A stretch of 43,624 nucleotides of DNA from Caballeronia udeis (GCF_001544555.2 NZ_FCOK02000083.1:1-43624), one strand, 5' to 3'; counted from the stretch's first letter, positions 33,004-42,315 are shown. Made by a program: numbers and translations. The notes: a model not told the origin generated them from the sequence alone.

Positions 33004-35840
33004 CACGCCACCTTGAATACTTTCATCACCTCATCCCCGAGATGATTGATGACTTTCACCGCGATGCGCCCGGATCTTGGCTTAGAGAAAGCGCGCGAGG
33101 TGTCGCTGTTGAGCGTGGCCCAGGCTTCCTCGTTGATTTCGGCCTTGAGGGTGGTTTTGAGCGCACCGTATGGATCGTTTGCGCCAAGAAAGTAGGCGTG
33201 ACGGACGAAGAAGCTTTCCTCGTTGTAGTCTGTGTCAATGAACCAGCAGGCGATGCCATCCGCACCGTCGCTGCGGACTTCACCGGTGTTTGGGTGAAAC
33301 ACATCCACGCCGTTGACCTTCACCCGCACCTTGTTATCTTCGGCTGGGAGGATGTCGATGTCCGGTTCACCGAAGATGACGAAGAGGTTGCCTTTGCCGG
33401 TGTTCTTGAGATCGTCGGCCATATGCAAGTCGGCGTTCATCCGTGCCTTGAGCACGGGGATGCGACCGAGCTTACTGAATTCCGTCGCGTGCGCTTCGTA
33501 GTTGAAGGCGCAGGCGATCAATACGTCGAAGTCGGCATCACCAGCTTCACGGGCGGCCTCGACCAGATCGGGGCGAGTAACTGTGCCGAATTCCGGGCCG
33601 ATGAAGATTGCGGCCCGTTTTTCGGTCCCTGATTCCGCCTTGCCTTCGAGGTAGCGGCCTTCGGCGCAAACAAGGTCGCCTGGCCATGGGGTGAGCGCCG
33701 TGAAGGTGATCTTGTCTTCCTTGTGCGCCTGCTGGACACCGGAGGTCCTAAGGTTCTCCAGAATCATCTGCGGGAAGGACTGCTTTTCGCCGTATCCGGA
33801 ACCAGGCTCGGCCGCGCGGTGATCGTTCGGATCGATCAGCTCGTCGTTCTCGTCCACTCCCAGCACGCGGTGCGGCGACAGGCTTTCAACCGTGAACGGC
33901 CCAGCCACGCGGACCGTCTTCTTGTCCCCGTAGGGCTTGTCGTAGAGGTATTCAAACTCGGCCTTGGCGGCGATGGACTTGTCGATCTCCTGCTGACGGG
34001 CAATGCGGGCCTGCCACCAGTCGGCGTGCAGTTTCTTTGCTGATTCCGGCCACGTCGTGACTGCTTCACGCGGGATTTCCCATTCCTGCCAGGTCTTCTT
34101 CAGCGCGGCGTTCAGCGCTTTGCGCAACGGCTCCAGCTTCGCCTGCGACTTCTCCCAGATCACGTCGATCTCGGCGTTGTTGGTGATGGACTTGAGCGTG
34201 ATGTGCGGCACGCGCTCATAAACAAAGCCGTGGCGGATGTTGCCACGCACAGGCCGAGTGGATGGTACGGTGCGCGTGACCTCGCCTTCCTTGATCTGGC
34301 CTTCGCGCGAGTCGGCGAGCAGGTAATAGGGATAGCGCGCGCCCATGATGCGAGCGCGGGCAAGAGCCAAAGCGACCCGCGAGGTGTCGATCGTTATCCA
34401 GCGTCGGCCCCATTGCTCGGCTACGGTGGCAGTGGTGCCGGAACCGCAAGTAGGATCAAGAACAAGATCGCCGGGATCACTTGTCATCGAGATACAGCGT
34501 TGTATGAGCGTTGTTGGTGTCTGGACTACGTAGACTTTCGGATCAGCCCGACTCTGAACGCCACCGATGTTCAGCCATGCGTTGTTTGAGTTCGACGCGC
34601 TGAAGTCGTCAAGGTATCGGACATACGCCAGACTGTTGCCGGTCACCTCAACTCGCTCAGCACAAAGCAGGCGCCTCATACCAGCTTCGTTCGTTTTCCA
34701 CCGGACCTTGATCGAAGGCCGAATCTCCTTGCCTTCAATTGACACTGGGAACCAAGAAGCGGCCCCTTCTCCCTTGTCCCGGCCAACACTTTGGCTGGTC
34801 AGGTTGTCTTGGCGATACACACGTGAGCCCGCGGGCAACTCCCCGTTGGAAGCGCGCACCGCCGAGTTGAGGCCCCGCCGTTCTAGGTTCGCGAGACGAA
34901 CGCGGCTGTATTTCTCGGCGCCATCCTCGCCCAACTCCTTTGAGCCAAAGAGCGCGCGGTACTTGGTTCGTTCTTGATCTCGGGCGTACCACAGGACGTA
35001 GTCGGTTACCCCTGGAAGATAAACGCCGGTAGAGCCGCCAGAGGTTTTCGTCGAGATCTGCGCAATGAAATTGTTGTCGCCGAACACCTCATCCATGAGC
35101 ACGCGCACTCGATGCACGTTCTCGTCCCCAATTTGGACGAAGATTGATCCCGAATCCATTAGTAAATCTCGCGCCACCGTCAGCCGATCCCGCAGATAGG
35201 TCAGGTAGGAGTGAATCCCATCGCGCCACGTATCCCGAAACGCCTTCACCTGCTCCGGCTCGCGGGTAATGTGCTGGGCGTTGCCGTCCTTCACATCGCG
35301 GCTGGTGGTGCTCCATTGGAAGTTGCTGTTGAACTTGATCCCGTAGGGCGGATCAAAGTAGATGCATTGCACCTTGCCGCGCAGGCCCTCACGCTCGGCC
35401 AGGCTCGCCATCACTTGCAAGGAATCTCCGAGGATCATGCGGTTCGACCAGTTCTGGTCGTGTTGATAGAACTCGGTCTTGTCTACGCCCTTGGGGATGC
35501 CGTTGAAGTCGGCAAAGAGATCTGCGGTGGTCTGCCCGGCTTCGTGTTCGCGCTCCCGCGTCTCACTCAGCAAGTCGTCGATCAATGCCTTGGGGTGGAC
35601 CTTTTCCTGGATGTACAGCGGCGGGGCGTGAACGACGAGGTCGCTCCAGTCCTGCTCGTCCTTGCCGCGCCAGACGAGCTGCGGGTCGAGGTCGCGGTTG
35701 CGACGTCCGTATGCGACGCGCACGGGGCTCTGCTCGTCCTTCTGCATCATCGATTGATATTCGGCGGTGGGGATGTTCTTCCGCGTAGCCTCGTCGTGCT
35801 TGAGCGCTTCGACGGTCTTGGCGGTGAGGGTTCTGGCCAT
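33003..35840 (-). CDS. mod: Type III restriction-modification system methyltransferase (Mod)
   Basis: This 945-aa DNA N6-adenine/N4-cytosine methyltransferase is of the beta class. The catalytic DPPY (residues 163-166, CIYFDPPYGIKF) precedes the SAM-binding motif (LDPTCGSGTT, about residue 460), with the target-recognition region between them. The C-terminal 400 residues are additional and may contact the restriction subunit. It is larger than classic Mod subunits (about 650 aa). It follows the restriction gene by 2 nt and overlaps the helicase gene, so the three proteins are made together. The specificity cannot be read from sequence. Confidence 0.9.
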   Translation of the reverse strand: MARTLTAKTVEALKHDEATRKNIPTAEYQSMMQKDEQSPVRVAYGRRNRDLDPQLVWRGKDEQDWSDLVVHAPPLYIQEKVHPKALIDDLLSETREREHEAGQTTADLFADFNGIPKGVDKTEFYQHDQNWSNRMILGDSLQVMASLAEREGLRGKVQCIYFDPPYGIKFNSNFQWSTTSRDVKDGNAQHITREPEQVKAFRDTWRDGIHSYLTYLRDRLTVARDLLMDSGSIFVQIGDENVHRVRVLMDEVFGDNNFIAQISTKTSGGSTGVYLPGVTDYVLWYARDQERTKYRALFGSKELGEDGAEKYSRVRLANLERRGLNSAVRASNGELPAGSRVYRQDNLTSQSVGRDKGEGAASWFPVSIEGKEIRPSIKVRWKTNEAGMRRLLCAERVEVTGNSLAYVRYLDDFSASNSNNAWLNIGGVQSRADPKVYVVQTPTTLIQRCISMTSDPGDLVLDPTCGSGTTATVAEQWGRRWITIDTSRVALALARARIMGARYPYYLLADSREGQIKEGEVTRTVPSTRPVRGNIRHGFVYERVPHITLKSITNNAEIDVIWEKSQAKLEPLRKALNAALKKTWQEWEIPREAVTTWPESAKKLHADWWQARIARQQEIDKSIAAKAEFEYLYDKPYGDKKTVRVAGPFTVESLSPHRVLGVDENDELIDPNDHRAAEPGSGYGEKQSFPQMILENLRTSGVQQAHKEDKITFTALTPWPGDLVCAEGRYLEGKAESGTEKRAAIFIGPEFGTVTRPDLVEAAREAGDADFDVLIACAFNYEAHATEFSKLGRIPVLKARMNADLHMADDLKNTGKGNLFVIFGEPDIDILPAEDNKVRVKVNGVDVFHPNTGEVRSDGADGIACWFIDTDYNEESFFVRHAYFLGANDPYGALKTTLKAEINEEAWATLNSDTSRAFSKPRSGRIAVKVINHLGDEVMKVFKVA

Positions 35841-35842
35841 AG

Positions 35843-38800
35843 TTATTTTTCCTCTACAACCGTCGAGGCGGCGACGGACTCGATCAGTTTGTTGAATTCG
35901 CTTTCGACCTTGGCCTTAAAATCGGTTTCGATCTGGTACACCTCCGTGAACTCGGCAAATGCCCACCGGCCATGCGTGCCGAGATGATTCACGCCGGGCA
36001 CCCAGTAGGTGTCCATGGTGGATTTCTTTTCCTTTGCATCCTCACGTCGATATCCCTTGATCTCGACAATGAGGTGCAGAAGGTCGTCATCGCCATGCCC
36101 GTCATCCACCAGCACGATGAAGTCGGGCAGATATTTGCGCGCCTCGGAGCCGAATCGGTAAGGGACTTCGAGGCCAAGGTTATGGTTCTTGACATAGGCA
36201 CGGACGCGCGGGTGAGACTCAGCGACGCGGCAGAACTCACCTTCCCAGTCGCTGTCGAGGATGACCCAGTTGAGATGACAGCGGCGTGCGTCCGTCTCCC
36301 ATCGATCAGTTTTGGACGTGTTGAAATTGACGAGCGCGGTGGACCCGGTCGGGTTGTAGGGGTCGAGCACGGCCTTGATGGGCCGCTCGCCCACGAACTT
36401 GCGGTTGATGCCAGCGATGATCTTGTTGCATGCCATATCGGCGAGCATTTTGTATTTGAGCTGCGCCGGATATGTGCCGCCTTTGCACACCAAGTAGCCG
36501 TCGAGCCATTGCTTGCCGATGCGCTTGAGTTGGCCGAACAGATGGAGCTTGGCGTCTTCGCCCGGATCCCGCCACTTGTTCAGGACAAGGTGCGATGTCA
36601 GCTCATACAAAACCTGCGAAGGTCGCACGTCACCGGTATGAACGAGATTGAGGTCCGACCTTTCCCCAATGATCCCGGAGTTTTGAGTCTCGGTAGCGCC
36701 GACGAGGTCCGGCGTGAGTTCCAGCACCGAGTCATCATTGAATTCCGCCGAGAGGCGGTCCTCAGGCAGCTCGATGCGATAGCCTTCAACACGCGGAAAC
36801 CGGATCTCAAGTGCGTCTCGTTCGGGCCGCACCGCTTTGACCTGGATGGTCTCGCGCGGCGGCTGTGGTGGTGCGATAACTGGCTTGGCAGTGAAGTCGA
36901 ATGGAATACCAAGCACATCGGCGTATTCCACATTGAAGAGATTGTCTTCGTTCAGGTCGTAGGACTGGCGACGCAGCGCGCGCCCGATCACTTGTTCGCA
37001 CAGGAGTTGAGTGCCGAAAGCACGCACGCCCAGCACATGCGTCACCGTGTTGGCATCCCAACCCTCCGTCAGCATGGAAACTGAGACGACGCAGCGAATC
37101 GATCCACCCAACTGGCCGTGCTTACCCACCGTATTCATGACTTCGCGAAGCAGCGTTGCGTCGGCGAGTTCCTTGCCCCCCTGCAACTCGTCGGCCGCCT
37201 TGCCGCCGCGCGCGATGATCTCGCGACGGAAGCGCTCGATCTCATCAGCTGCCATGCTGCGGAAATTGTCATCCAACGCATCCCCTGATTCGAGCTGTTC
37301 GCTGTCGATCAGCAGTGTGTTTGGTCTCGGAAACGGGTTTCCGTGCTCGTCGAAATTGCGGAAGAGCGCCAGGCGGCCGGCAATAGGGGTCTTCGATCCG
37401 TCATCGTTCTCTCGGAGAAAGCCCGAGATGTAGTCGTAGACCAACTTCGACGTGGATGTGTTGTTGCAGACCACGATGAAGCACGGCGGTACGCGAATCC
37501 CTGCCGTCTCCCAAAGCTCGAAGGTCTTCTCGTAATGACCGTAAAGAGCTTCCAACGCTGTCTGCAATTGCGGCGGTAGGCTCAGAGGGTCAAGCTTATT
37601 GCCCTTGCCCCGCCCCTTTTTCGGCATCTTCTTGCCGATGTGTTCCCAGAGATTGCGAAACATGGGCATCTCGGCCCCAGGGATGTTGTCGGCCACCGGG
37701 ACGCGCGGCAATTTCACAATGCCGCATTCGATGGCATCCATGAGTGAGAAGTCACTCATCGTCCACGGGAAGAGCGTGCCTTCGGCATAGCCTGAACCGC
37801 TCAGGAAGAACGGCGTCGCGGAGAGATCGATGACACGCGCCACGCCCAGCTTGCGGTTTACCGCTTCAAGGCCGGAAATCCACACGCGGGCAGCCTCTTT
37901 GTTCTTCTCCGCCTCCTTCTTATCATCACCTTTCAGTTCGTCCTCGTCATCCGCTCCAGGTTTCTCCCGGTAGCAGTGATGCGCCTCATCGTTCAGCACG
38001 AGAATGTTTTTAATGCCCATTAGATCGGGCATGACCCTTTGCAGCATTTGCCCGTCGGTTTCGAGGGTGTTCAGTTCGTCGCCACGCCCTTGAAGCAGGG
38101 AGCGTCCGCCCTTGGAAAGATCGATGCGCTCGCGAAGCATGAAGGCGTGATAGTTGGTAATGACGATCTTGGCGCGGTTTACGTCCTCCAACATGTCGCT
38201 TGGAACCAGTTCGCGGCTAGCGTAGTAGCTGTCCGGATCATTCGGTTGTAAGACGCGCAGGCGATCCTTGATGGTGATGCCGGGTGCAACAACAAGAAAG
38301 CCGCGCGTGAAGCGCTTGCTCTGCGGGTGGCGGGTCGCGTTGATGGTTTGCCAGGCGATGAGCATCGCCATCACGGTGGTCTTACCCGCACCCGTTGCGA
38401 GCTTTAACGCGAGGCGTGTGAGCTCCGGGTTGGCGTCGTTGTTGGCGTTGGCGAGGTGTTCAAGAAACCCCTCTCCCACCTTACCCATCTGAGGCGCGAC
38501 CTCAGTTAGCCAGATCGCCGTTTCAACAGCCTCGATCTGACAAAAGAAAGGACGGATGCCGCTGAAGTTGTGATGCCGCCAGTGCTGAAGTAGGCGCGCC
38601 GTCTCAGGAGTTACACGCCAGTCAGTCGGGTTTGGCAATCGTCGCCAATGGTCAACCTGCTGACGAACAGCATTGATGACGGCGGTATGATCGTATTGCT
38701 GCTGCGCCGTCGAGAGACCCTTGCCTTCGTCGAACAGTAAGGTCGCTTGTTCGCCTGAACCCTTGCGTTTTTTGGGCTTTGGAATCGGCGTGATGAACTC

Positions 38801-38929
38801 TGCCTGACGGCGGCTTTCGATGATTTTTTGAGTCGGTTGGCCTTCATCATCGAGCTCCCAGTGACGCGTTGGGTAGCCGTAGGGGAAGTTCAGAATGGGG
38901 TGGTCGAAAAATGGATTGTCGTTGTTCAT
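35843..38929 (-). CDS. res: Type III restriction enzyme, Res subunit (SF2 helicase plus PD-(D/E)xK nuclease)
   Basis: In this 1028-aa protein the helicase motifs are Walker A ATGAGKTT (residues 178-185), NDEAHH (DEAH box, about residue 312), DLSATPF (motif III) and the C-terminal QVIGRALRR (motif VI). The nuclease is near the end: YLPDFIVLVDDG followed by LLHLIVEIKGY, the P-D-x(n)-E-x-K signature. It is translated first, 2 nt ahead of mod; many type III systems have mod first. It corresponds to the large Res family found with a UvrD-like helicase partner. It cleaves unmodified DNA after ATP-driven communication with Mod. Confidence 0.9.
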   Translation of the reverse strand: MNNDNPFFDHPILNFPYGYPTRHWELDDEGQPTQKIIESRRQAEFITPIPKPKKRKGSGEQATLLFDEGKGLSTAQQQYDHTAVINAVRQQVDHWRRLPNPTDWRVTPETARLLQHWRHHNFSGIRPFFCQIEAVETAIWLTEVAPQMGKVGEGFLEHLANANNDANPELTRLALKLATGAGKTTVMAMLIAWQTINATRHPQSKRFTRGFLVVAPGITIKDRLRVLQPNDPDSYYASRELVPSDMLEDVNRAKIVITNYHAFMLRERIDLSKGGRSLLQGRGDELNTLETDGQMLQRVMPDLMGIKNILVLNDEAHHCYREKPGADDEDELKGDDKKEAEKNKEAARVWISGLEAVNRKLGVARVIDLSATPFFLSGSGYAEGTLFPWTMSDFSLMDAIECGIVKLPRVPVADNIPGAEMPMFRNLWEHIGKKMPKKGRGKGNKLDPLSLPPQLQTALEALYGHYEKTFELWETAGIRVPPCFIVVCNNTSTSKLVYDYISGFLRENDDGSKTPIAGRLALFRNFDEHGNPFPRPNTLLIDSEQLESGDALDDNFRSMAADEIERFRREIIARGGKAADELQGGKELADATLLREVMNTVGKHGQLGGSIRCVVSVSMLTEGWDANTVTHVLGVRAFGTQLLCEQVIGRALRRQSYDLNEDNLFNVEYADVLGIPFDFTAKPVIAPPQPPRETIQVKAVRPERDALEIRFPRVEGYRIELPEDRLSAEFNDDSVLELTPDLVGATETQNSGIIGERSDLNLVHTGDVRPSQVLYELTSHLVLNKWRDPGEDAKLHLFGQLKRIGKQWLDGYLVCKGGTYPAQLKYKMLADMACNKIIAGINRKFVGERPIKAVLDPYNPTGSTALVNFNTSKTDRWETDARRCHLNWVILDSDWEGEFCRVAESHPRVRAYVKNHNLGLEVPYRFGSEARKYLPDFIVLVDDGHGDDDLLHLIVEIKGYRREDAKEKKSTMDTYWVPGVNHLGTHGRWAFAEFTEVYQIETDFKAKVESEFNKLIESVAASTVVEEK

Positions 38930-39084
38930 AACTTGTTATGTCCCTTTGCGGCCCCGGGAAGGACCCCGTTACGTCGGCCACCCGCGTCGAGGGTATGCAC
39001 CTGAGAGGCGTCTTCCGATACCCGATCGAGGGGTTCGCCAGCCAGATCCTACCGTCAGCCAGCCAGAACAGCAAAAACAACTCT

Positions 39085-39304
39085 GAGCACTCGGACGATC
39101 TCCACGCAGGTATGGAAGGTGACCGGCACGCGCCTGGCCGCCCTGCTCGCTGGCGACGATCCGCAGCCCAATCTCCCATTAAGCGGCGGCCATCACCGCA
39201 TTGACGTTGCGCGCGCCCGTGCGTCGCGCGGACCCGATGACGCTGACCACTTCCTTGTGCAGCCCGGTGTAGTCGCCGGGCGCGATCACCGCCTTTGTCA
39301 TCAT
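39085..39304 (-). pseudogene. DUF1016 (YhcG-like PDDEXK nuclease) 5' relic
   Basis: The frame MTKAVIAPGDYTGLHKEVVS, then GARNVNAVMAAA, is the typical N-terminus of DUF1016 nucleases. The expected continuation WEIGLRIVASEQGGQARAG follows only after a frameshift at about 39180. Downstream sequence no longer resembles the family, and the catalytic C-terminal domain is missing. The start codon overlaps the HU stop (ATGATG context). It is a remnant. Confidence 0.7.
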
Positions 39305-39576
39305 GCGTTAACGGCGTCCTTGAATGCCTTGCCGGCCGTGAACTTGACTGTCTTAGCCCCGGCAATCTGGATTTCGGCGCCCGTCGACGGATTGCGTCCG
39401 GTGCGTGCGGCGCGCTGCCCCGTCGAGAACGATCCGAAGCCGACCAGTTGCACCGTATCGCCGACGGTGACCGCGCGTGTGACTGTTGCGAGGATCGCGT
39501 CGATCGCGGCGCCGGTGGCCGCCTTCGTGTCGCCCGTGCTCGCCACGACCGCGTCAATCAGTTGCTGTTTGTTCAT
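39301..39576 (-). CDS. HU-family DNA-binding protein
   Basis: This 91-aa histone-like protein starts MNKQQLIDAVVASTGDTKAA, has the helical dimerisation part, the strand LVGFGSFSTGQRAARTGRNP with the DNA-wrapping arm, and the family ending FTAGKAFKDAVN. Arm residues RTGRNPSTG are intact. AGGG lies 7 nt before the ATG. HU bends DNA and helps plasmid or island maintenance. Two palindromes lie 120-200 bp upstream. It is probably the accessory HU of this replicon, not the chromosomal copy; that is inference from context. Confidence 0.92.
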   Translation of the reverse strand: MNKQQLIDAVVASTGDTKAATGAAIDAILATVTRAVTVGDTVQLVGFGSFSTGQRAARTGRNPSTGAEIQIAGAKTVKFTAGKAFKDAVNA

Positions 39577-39692
39577 GGCGAGCCCTGTTCGGTGAATGAA
39601 ACCCGCACCCTACCGCATCGTACCGCTCACAGGCAAACCCCAGGCAAACGTGACGCTGCTCGACCTCAGCGCGCTCCTCGCCTGCCAGACGC

Positions 39693-39706
39693 TTTCGCAT
39701 GCGAAA
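39693..39706. repeat. Perfect palindrome TTTCGCATGCGAAA
   Basis: Fourteen bases with exact dyad symmetry. The size and form resemble ParB-binding parS sites of Burkholderiales secondary replicons, but only one copy was seen and it could equally be a repressor operator for the HU gene. Confidence 0.5.
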
Positions 39707-39733
39707 AAACCGTCCTTTTCCTCTTGCTTAAAA

Positions 39734-39773
39734 ATCGCCACATCTGATAACTGGAGTTATCACGAATGGCGAT
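39734..39773. repeat. Composite inverted repeat (40 bp)
   Basis: Inner arms TGATAACT and AGTTATCA flank GG at 39745-39762. Outer arms ATCGCCA and TGGCGAT lie at 39734-39740 and 39767-39773, with 4 unmatched bases between inner and outer arms on each side. There is no T-run, so it is not a standard terminator. Confidence 0.6.
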
Positions 39774-39984
39774 GTTAGCCCTCGTGTTGCGCGTCTTCGC
39801 GCATCGGCCCCCACCCCGGTTGTCCGCCGGGGCCAGGATGCCTCGAGCGCGGCCGCCGATACTGATCTTTTTTGGCGGGAGTGGTCGACGCGCTCCTGCA
39901 GTCGCTTTACGTGCCGGCGCATGGATTCCGAATCCGTGAACACTTGCAGGGGGCAGAGTTGTGCAACCGACATGGCCAGCCCGT

Positions 39985-42315
39985 CTAGCGTTTCCTCGTT
40001 ATCGTCAGAGCTTGGTAGAACGCAGGATTGACGGCATAGGCAGCACTCGGCGTAGCTTTCAAAAACCCGGTCAACATGCGCCTGCTATAACTAAAGTCGT
40101 ATATGTACCGCACCTCTTCTGCGTCAACTTGAACTCCTAAAAATCCGTACCACAATAGGAGATCAATGACACCTGCGGTACTCGATGCAGAAATTCCGAA
40201 TCTTTCCAATAGCTCGACCACGCATTTGCTGTCCATAATGCTAGGCGAATCGATAAATGCATAGAGTACTTCTCCAGAGTTCGGAGAAATATCATTTATT
40301 TCATATTCCACATCAGTGAGAATGTCAACCGAAAATGTTTTGAGACCTTTTTCAATATCACTTTCATCTATTTTTGCGTGGCGATGATTTACGGCAGATG
40401 CTTTACACTGGTTAATCAAATTAAGCAAAAATCGTGGTCGCATAAGAGACCTGTCAATCAGATATTGCAGACTGTCTTCTCCTTTATAATGCGACGCACA
40501 AATCATTGGCCATACTATCTCAATAGGCAGCGAATCCTTAATGCCGTTGGCCACAATACGTAGCCGAACCAGCTCACGCAACAGATCTTGATCTGTCCAG
40601 TCAAGCATGACGTTACCTTCCTTGCCACGATCTGATGTTTCTTGCACCAGTAATTCGTACACATCATTACGAAGGAAAACTACTGTATTCACAGCGACAT
40701 CTTGTTTCGAGAATTCACGCTCGATTTTACGAGAGGCATCAATCAGCCCCCTAATAATCATAAGGTCGGCATGCTGCAGTCCGGTCGTCGGCCAGCCCTT
40801 ATCTACGTTATCAAACAAAAGCCATAAAGCACCCTTGTGCTTCATGTACTTGGTCAGCTCGATTTCAAGACGTTTCACGTCGTGTTGGTATAACAGTTCG
40901 GTTACCTGTGCCGAATCAAGCTCGACGTCCACTTCTCCGCCATATTTTTTGTTGTAATCTGTTTGAATTTTTTCTATCAATGCGCCAATTCGCTCGGAAA
41001 AGTCACCTTCCGAAAAATATTTCTGCACGTGGTAAAGATCTTCAAGTTTTTTATACGAATCAAACAGATCGTGATCGTTAAGATGGCGTTTTTCATCTTT
41101 TTCCAGCACTTTGTAGCAAATCTCGAGAAGTAGTACATAGTTCCAAAACGCGGTGATAGTGTGCTGCAGCGTACCCTCTCTCATAAAGCTGAGCATCATC
41201 TCCTTGAACTTCACTAGTTTGTAGCCTTCGGGTTTGAGATCCAAAACAATATTTTGACTCGGATTTCTTGATCTTTCCCGATCTCTTAGCTGGAGGAACA
41301 CTGCTGATTTTCCGGAGCCCTTCCTGCCGACCACAAGGTGAGCCTCACCTCTTAGTGATTTTAGAAATGCATCGGTTACCAGGTAATATTTCCCAAGGGT
41401 GCGCATTTCGTTTTCGGCGGACGATGATCCAAGATCCATCGTTTGCAAGAACGTTGCCTTGGGGGTATGTAAGGCAACATGATCTTCTTGAAATGCCTCT
41501 GCAACGCGCGAAGCAAATTCGGCTACAACCTCATTTACGTCTTCGACTCTTTGTGCAGTTTCAGCAACGTCGCGGAGATCCACTGGCACCGGTCCGTCGC
41601 CTTGTTGCAATACACAAAGAGCTTTCCCCATCCCGGCTGCTAAGCCGGCAACAAATGCGCCACGCAAATTGTGAACAGTCGCGCCGTCTTGCGCCGCTGA
41701 TATAAGCGGGACCAAAACGCCATACGACTGACCGACATGACTTATCGCGTCGTAAGCAGAGAGCCTAGGCGATTCATTTGGATCAAAATTTCTAAAAGTG
41801 TAGCGCGCCTTCTTTACACGAGAAATCACCCGGGACATCCAGTCTGTCTTGTGTTTCGCTTCGAGCACGTAAACAGGCGCTTTCTTATTTAACGTGGTGG
41901 AGACTTCGATCGGATCGTCTGGAGAGAAACTTGAAAACAACTGCCTAAGGTCGTCTGCGTTCGCATATTCACTATAGCCGAGGGTGTCAAATAATCCGAT
42001 TTCCCTAATATTAGGGGATTGCTCTTGAAAGCTTCGGTTTCGAACTAGAAAGGTTCGTTTCCCCTTACCTATCGCGAATCCAATTTCATAGGTGACGTTG
42101 AAATTGAGAAACGTGATGTCGGCCACCAGAAACCTAGCCTCCTCGAGCTGTTGCTCAATTTCCAGGGGTATGAAATGTCCTGCAATGTCAAGAGCTTTCC
42201 AAGAGAAAATTTGAGAAAATCCGCTGAGCGATCGCGCTTGATTGAGAGCTCTCTCGATGGTTTCGCCTAGAGCAACCGGCATTGCCGTATAAGCGAAGAA
42301 TGCAGTCTTATTCAT
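39985..42315 (-). CDS. Sll1717-family-like P-loop ATPase with two NDT/TIR-like N-terminal domains
   Basis: This protein of about 776 aa starts at MNKTAFFAYTAMP, with GGGGG 9 nt upstream; a start 36 nt earlier is less likely. Residues 1-100 (ARFLVADITFLNFNVTYEIG) look like a nucleoside 2-deoxyribosyltransferase/TIR-like fold with the Glu of Y-E-I-G. Residues 145-240 appear to be a second similar domain (PVYVLEAKHK, then GAFVAGLAAGMGKALCVL). The Walker A is GRKGSGKS (about residues 340-347 of the longer form), followed by LDLKPEGYKLVKFKE, and the Walker B is LLFDNVD. The layout fits a sensor ATPase with an NAD- or nucleotide-acting effector; activity is inferred. Confidence 0.75.
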   Translation of the reverse strand: MNKTAFFAYTAMPVALGETIERALNQARSLSGFSQIFSWKALDIAGHFIPLEIEQQLEEARFLVADITFLNFNVTYEIGFAIGKGKRTFLVRNRSFQEQSPNIREIGLFDTLGYSEYANADDLRQLFSSFSPDDPIEVSTTLNKKAPVYVLEAKHKTDWMSRVISRVKKARYTFRNFDPNESPRLSAYDAISHVGQSYGVLVPLISAAQDGATVHNLRGAFVAGLAAGMGKALCVLQQGDGPVPVDLRDVAETAQRVEDVNEVVAEFASRVAEAFQEDHVALHTPKATFLQTMDLGSSSAENEMRTLGKYYLVTDAFLKSLRGEAHLVVGRKGSGKSAVFLQLRDRERSRNPSQNIVLDLKPEGYKLVKFKEMMLSFMREGTLQHTITAFWNYVLLLEICYKVLEKDEKRHLNDHDLFDSYKKLEDLYHVQKYFSEGDFSERIGALIEKIQTDYNKKYGGEVDVELDSAQVTELLYQHDVKRLEIELTKYMKHKGALWLLFDNVDKGWPTTGLQHADLMIIRGLIDASRKIEREFSKQDVAVNTVVFLRNDVYELLVQETSDRGKEGNVMLDWTDQDLLRELVRLRIVANGIKDSLPIEIVWPMICASHYKGEDSLQYLIDRSLMRPRFLLNLINQCKASAVNHRHAKIDESDIEKGLKTFSVDILTDVEYEINDISPNSGEVLYAFIDSPSIMDSKCVVELLERFGISASSTAGVIDLLLWYGFLGVQVDAEEVRYIYDFSYSRRMLTGFLKATPSAAYAVNPAFYQALTITRKR

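Larger units (their letters stand above)
39577..39984. other. Gene-free 408-bp region with two palindromes
   Basis: No coding frame was supported. It holds the HU upstream region, a perfect 14-bp palindrome (39693-39706) and a long interrupted inverted repeat (39734-39773). TTTGCCTG occurs twice within 20 bp near 39635. An operator, centromere-like or recombination function are all possible. Confidence 0.5.

Noticed and set aside
35211..37084. Long plus-strand frames of 258 and 370 codons opposite mod and res
   Set aside because: Antisense shadows of high-GC coding sequence. The minus strand carries the complete helicase, nuclease and methylase motifs.
38847..39557. A 236-codon minus-strand frame across HU and the start of res
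   Set aside because: It is out of frame with HU and res and is Arg-rich without domain logic. The HU frame in the same stretch is unambiguous.
39734..39773. The composite dyad as a rho-independent terminator
   Set aside because: No run of T follows either arm, and the stem is interrupted by mismatched bases.
39728..39973. An 81-codon minus-strand frame between HU and the Sll1717-like ATPase
   Set aside because: No ribosome-binding site or domain was seen, and it runs through the palindromic region. The helix near its start (RRHVKRLQERVD) is not enough to support a gene.
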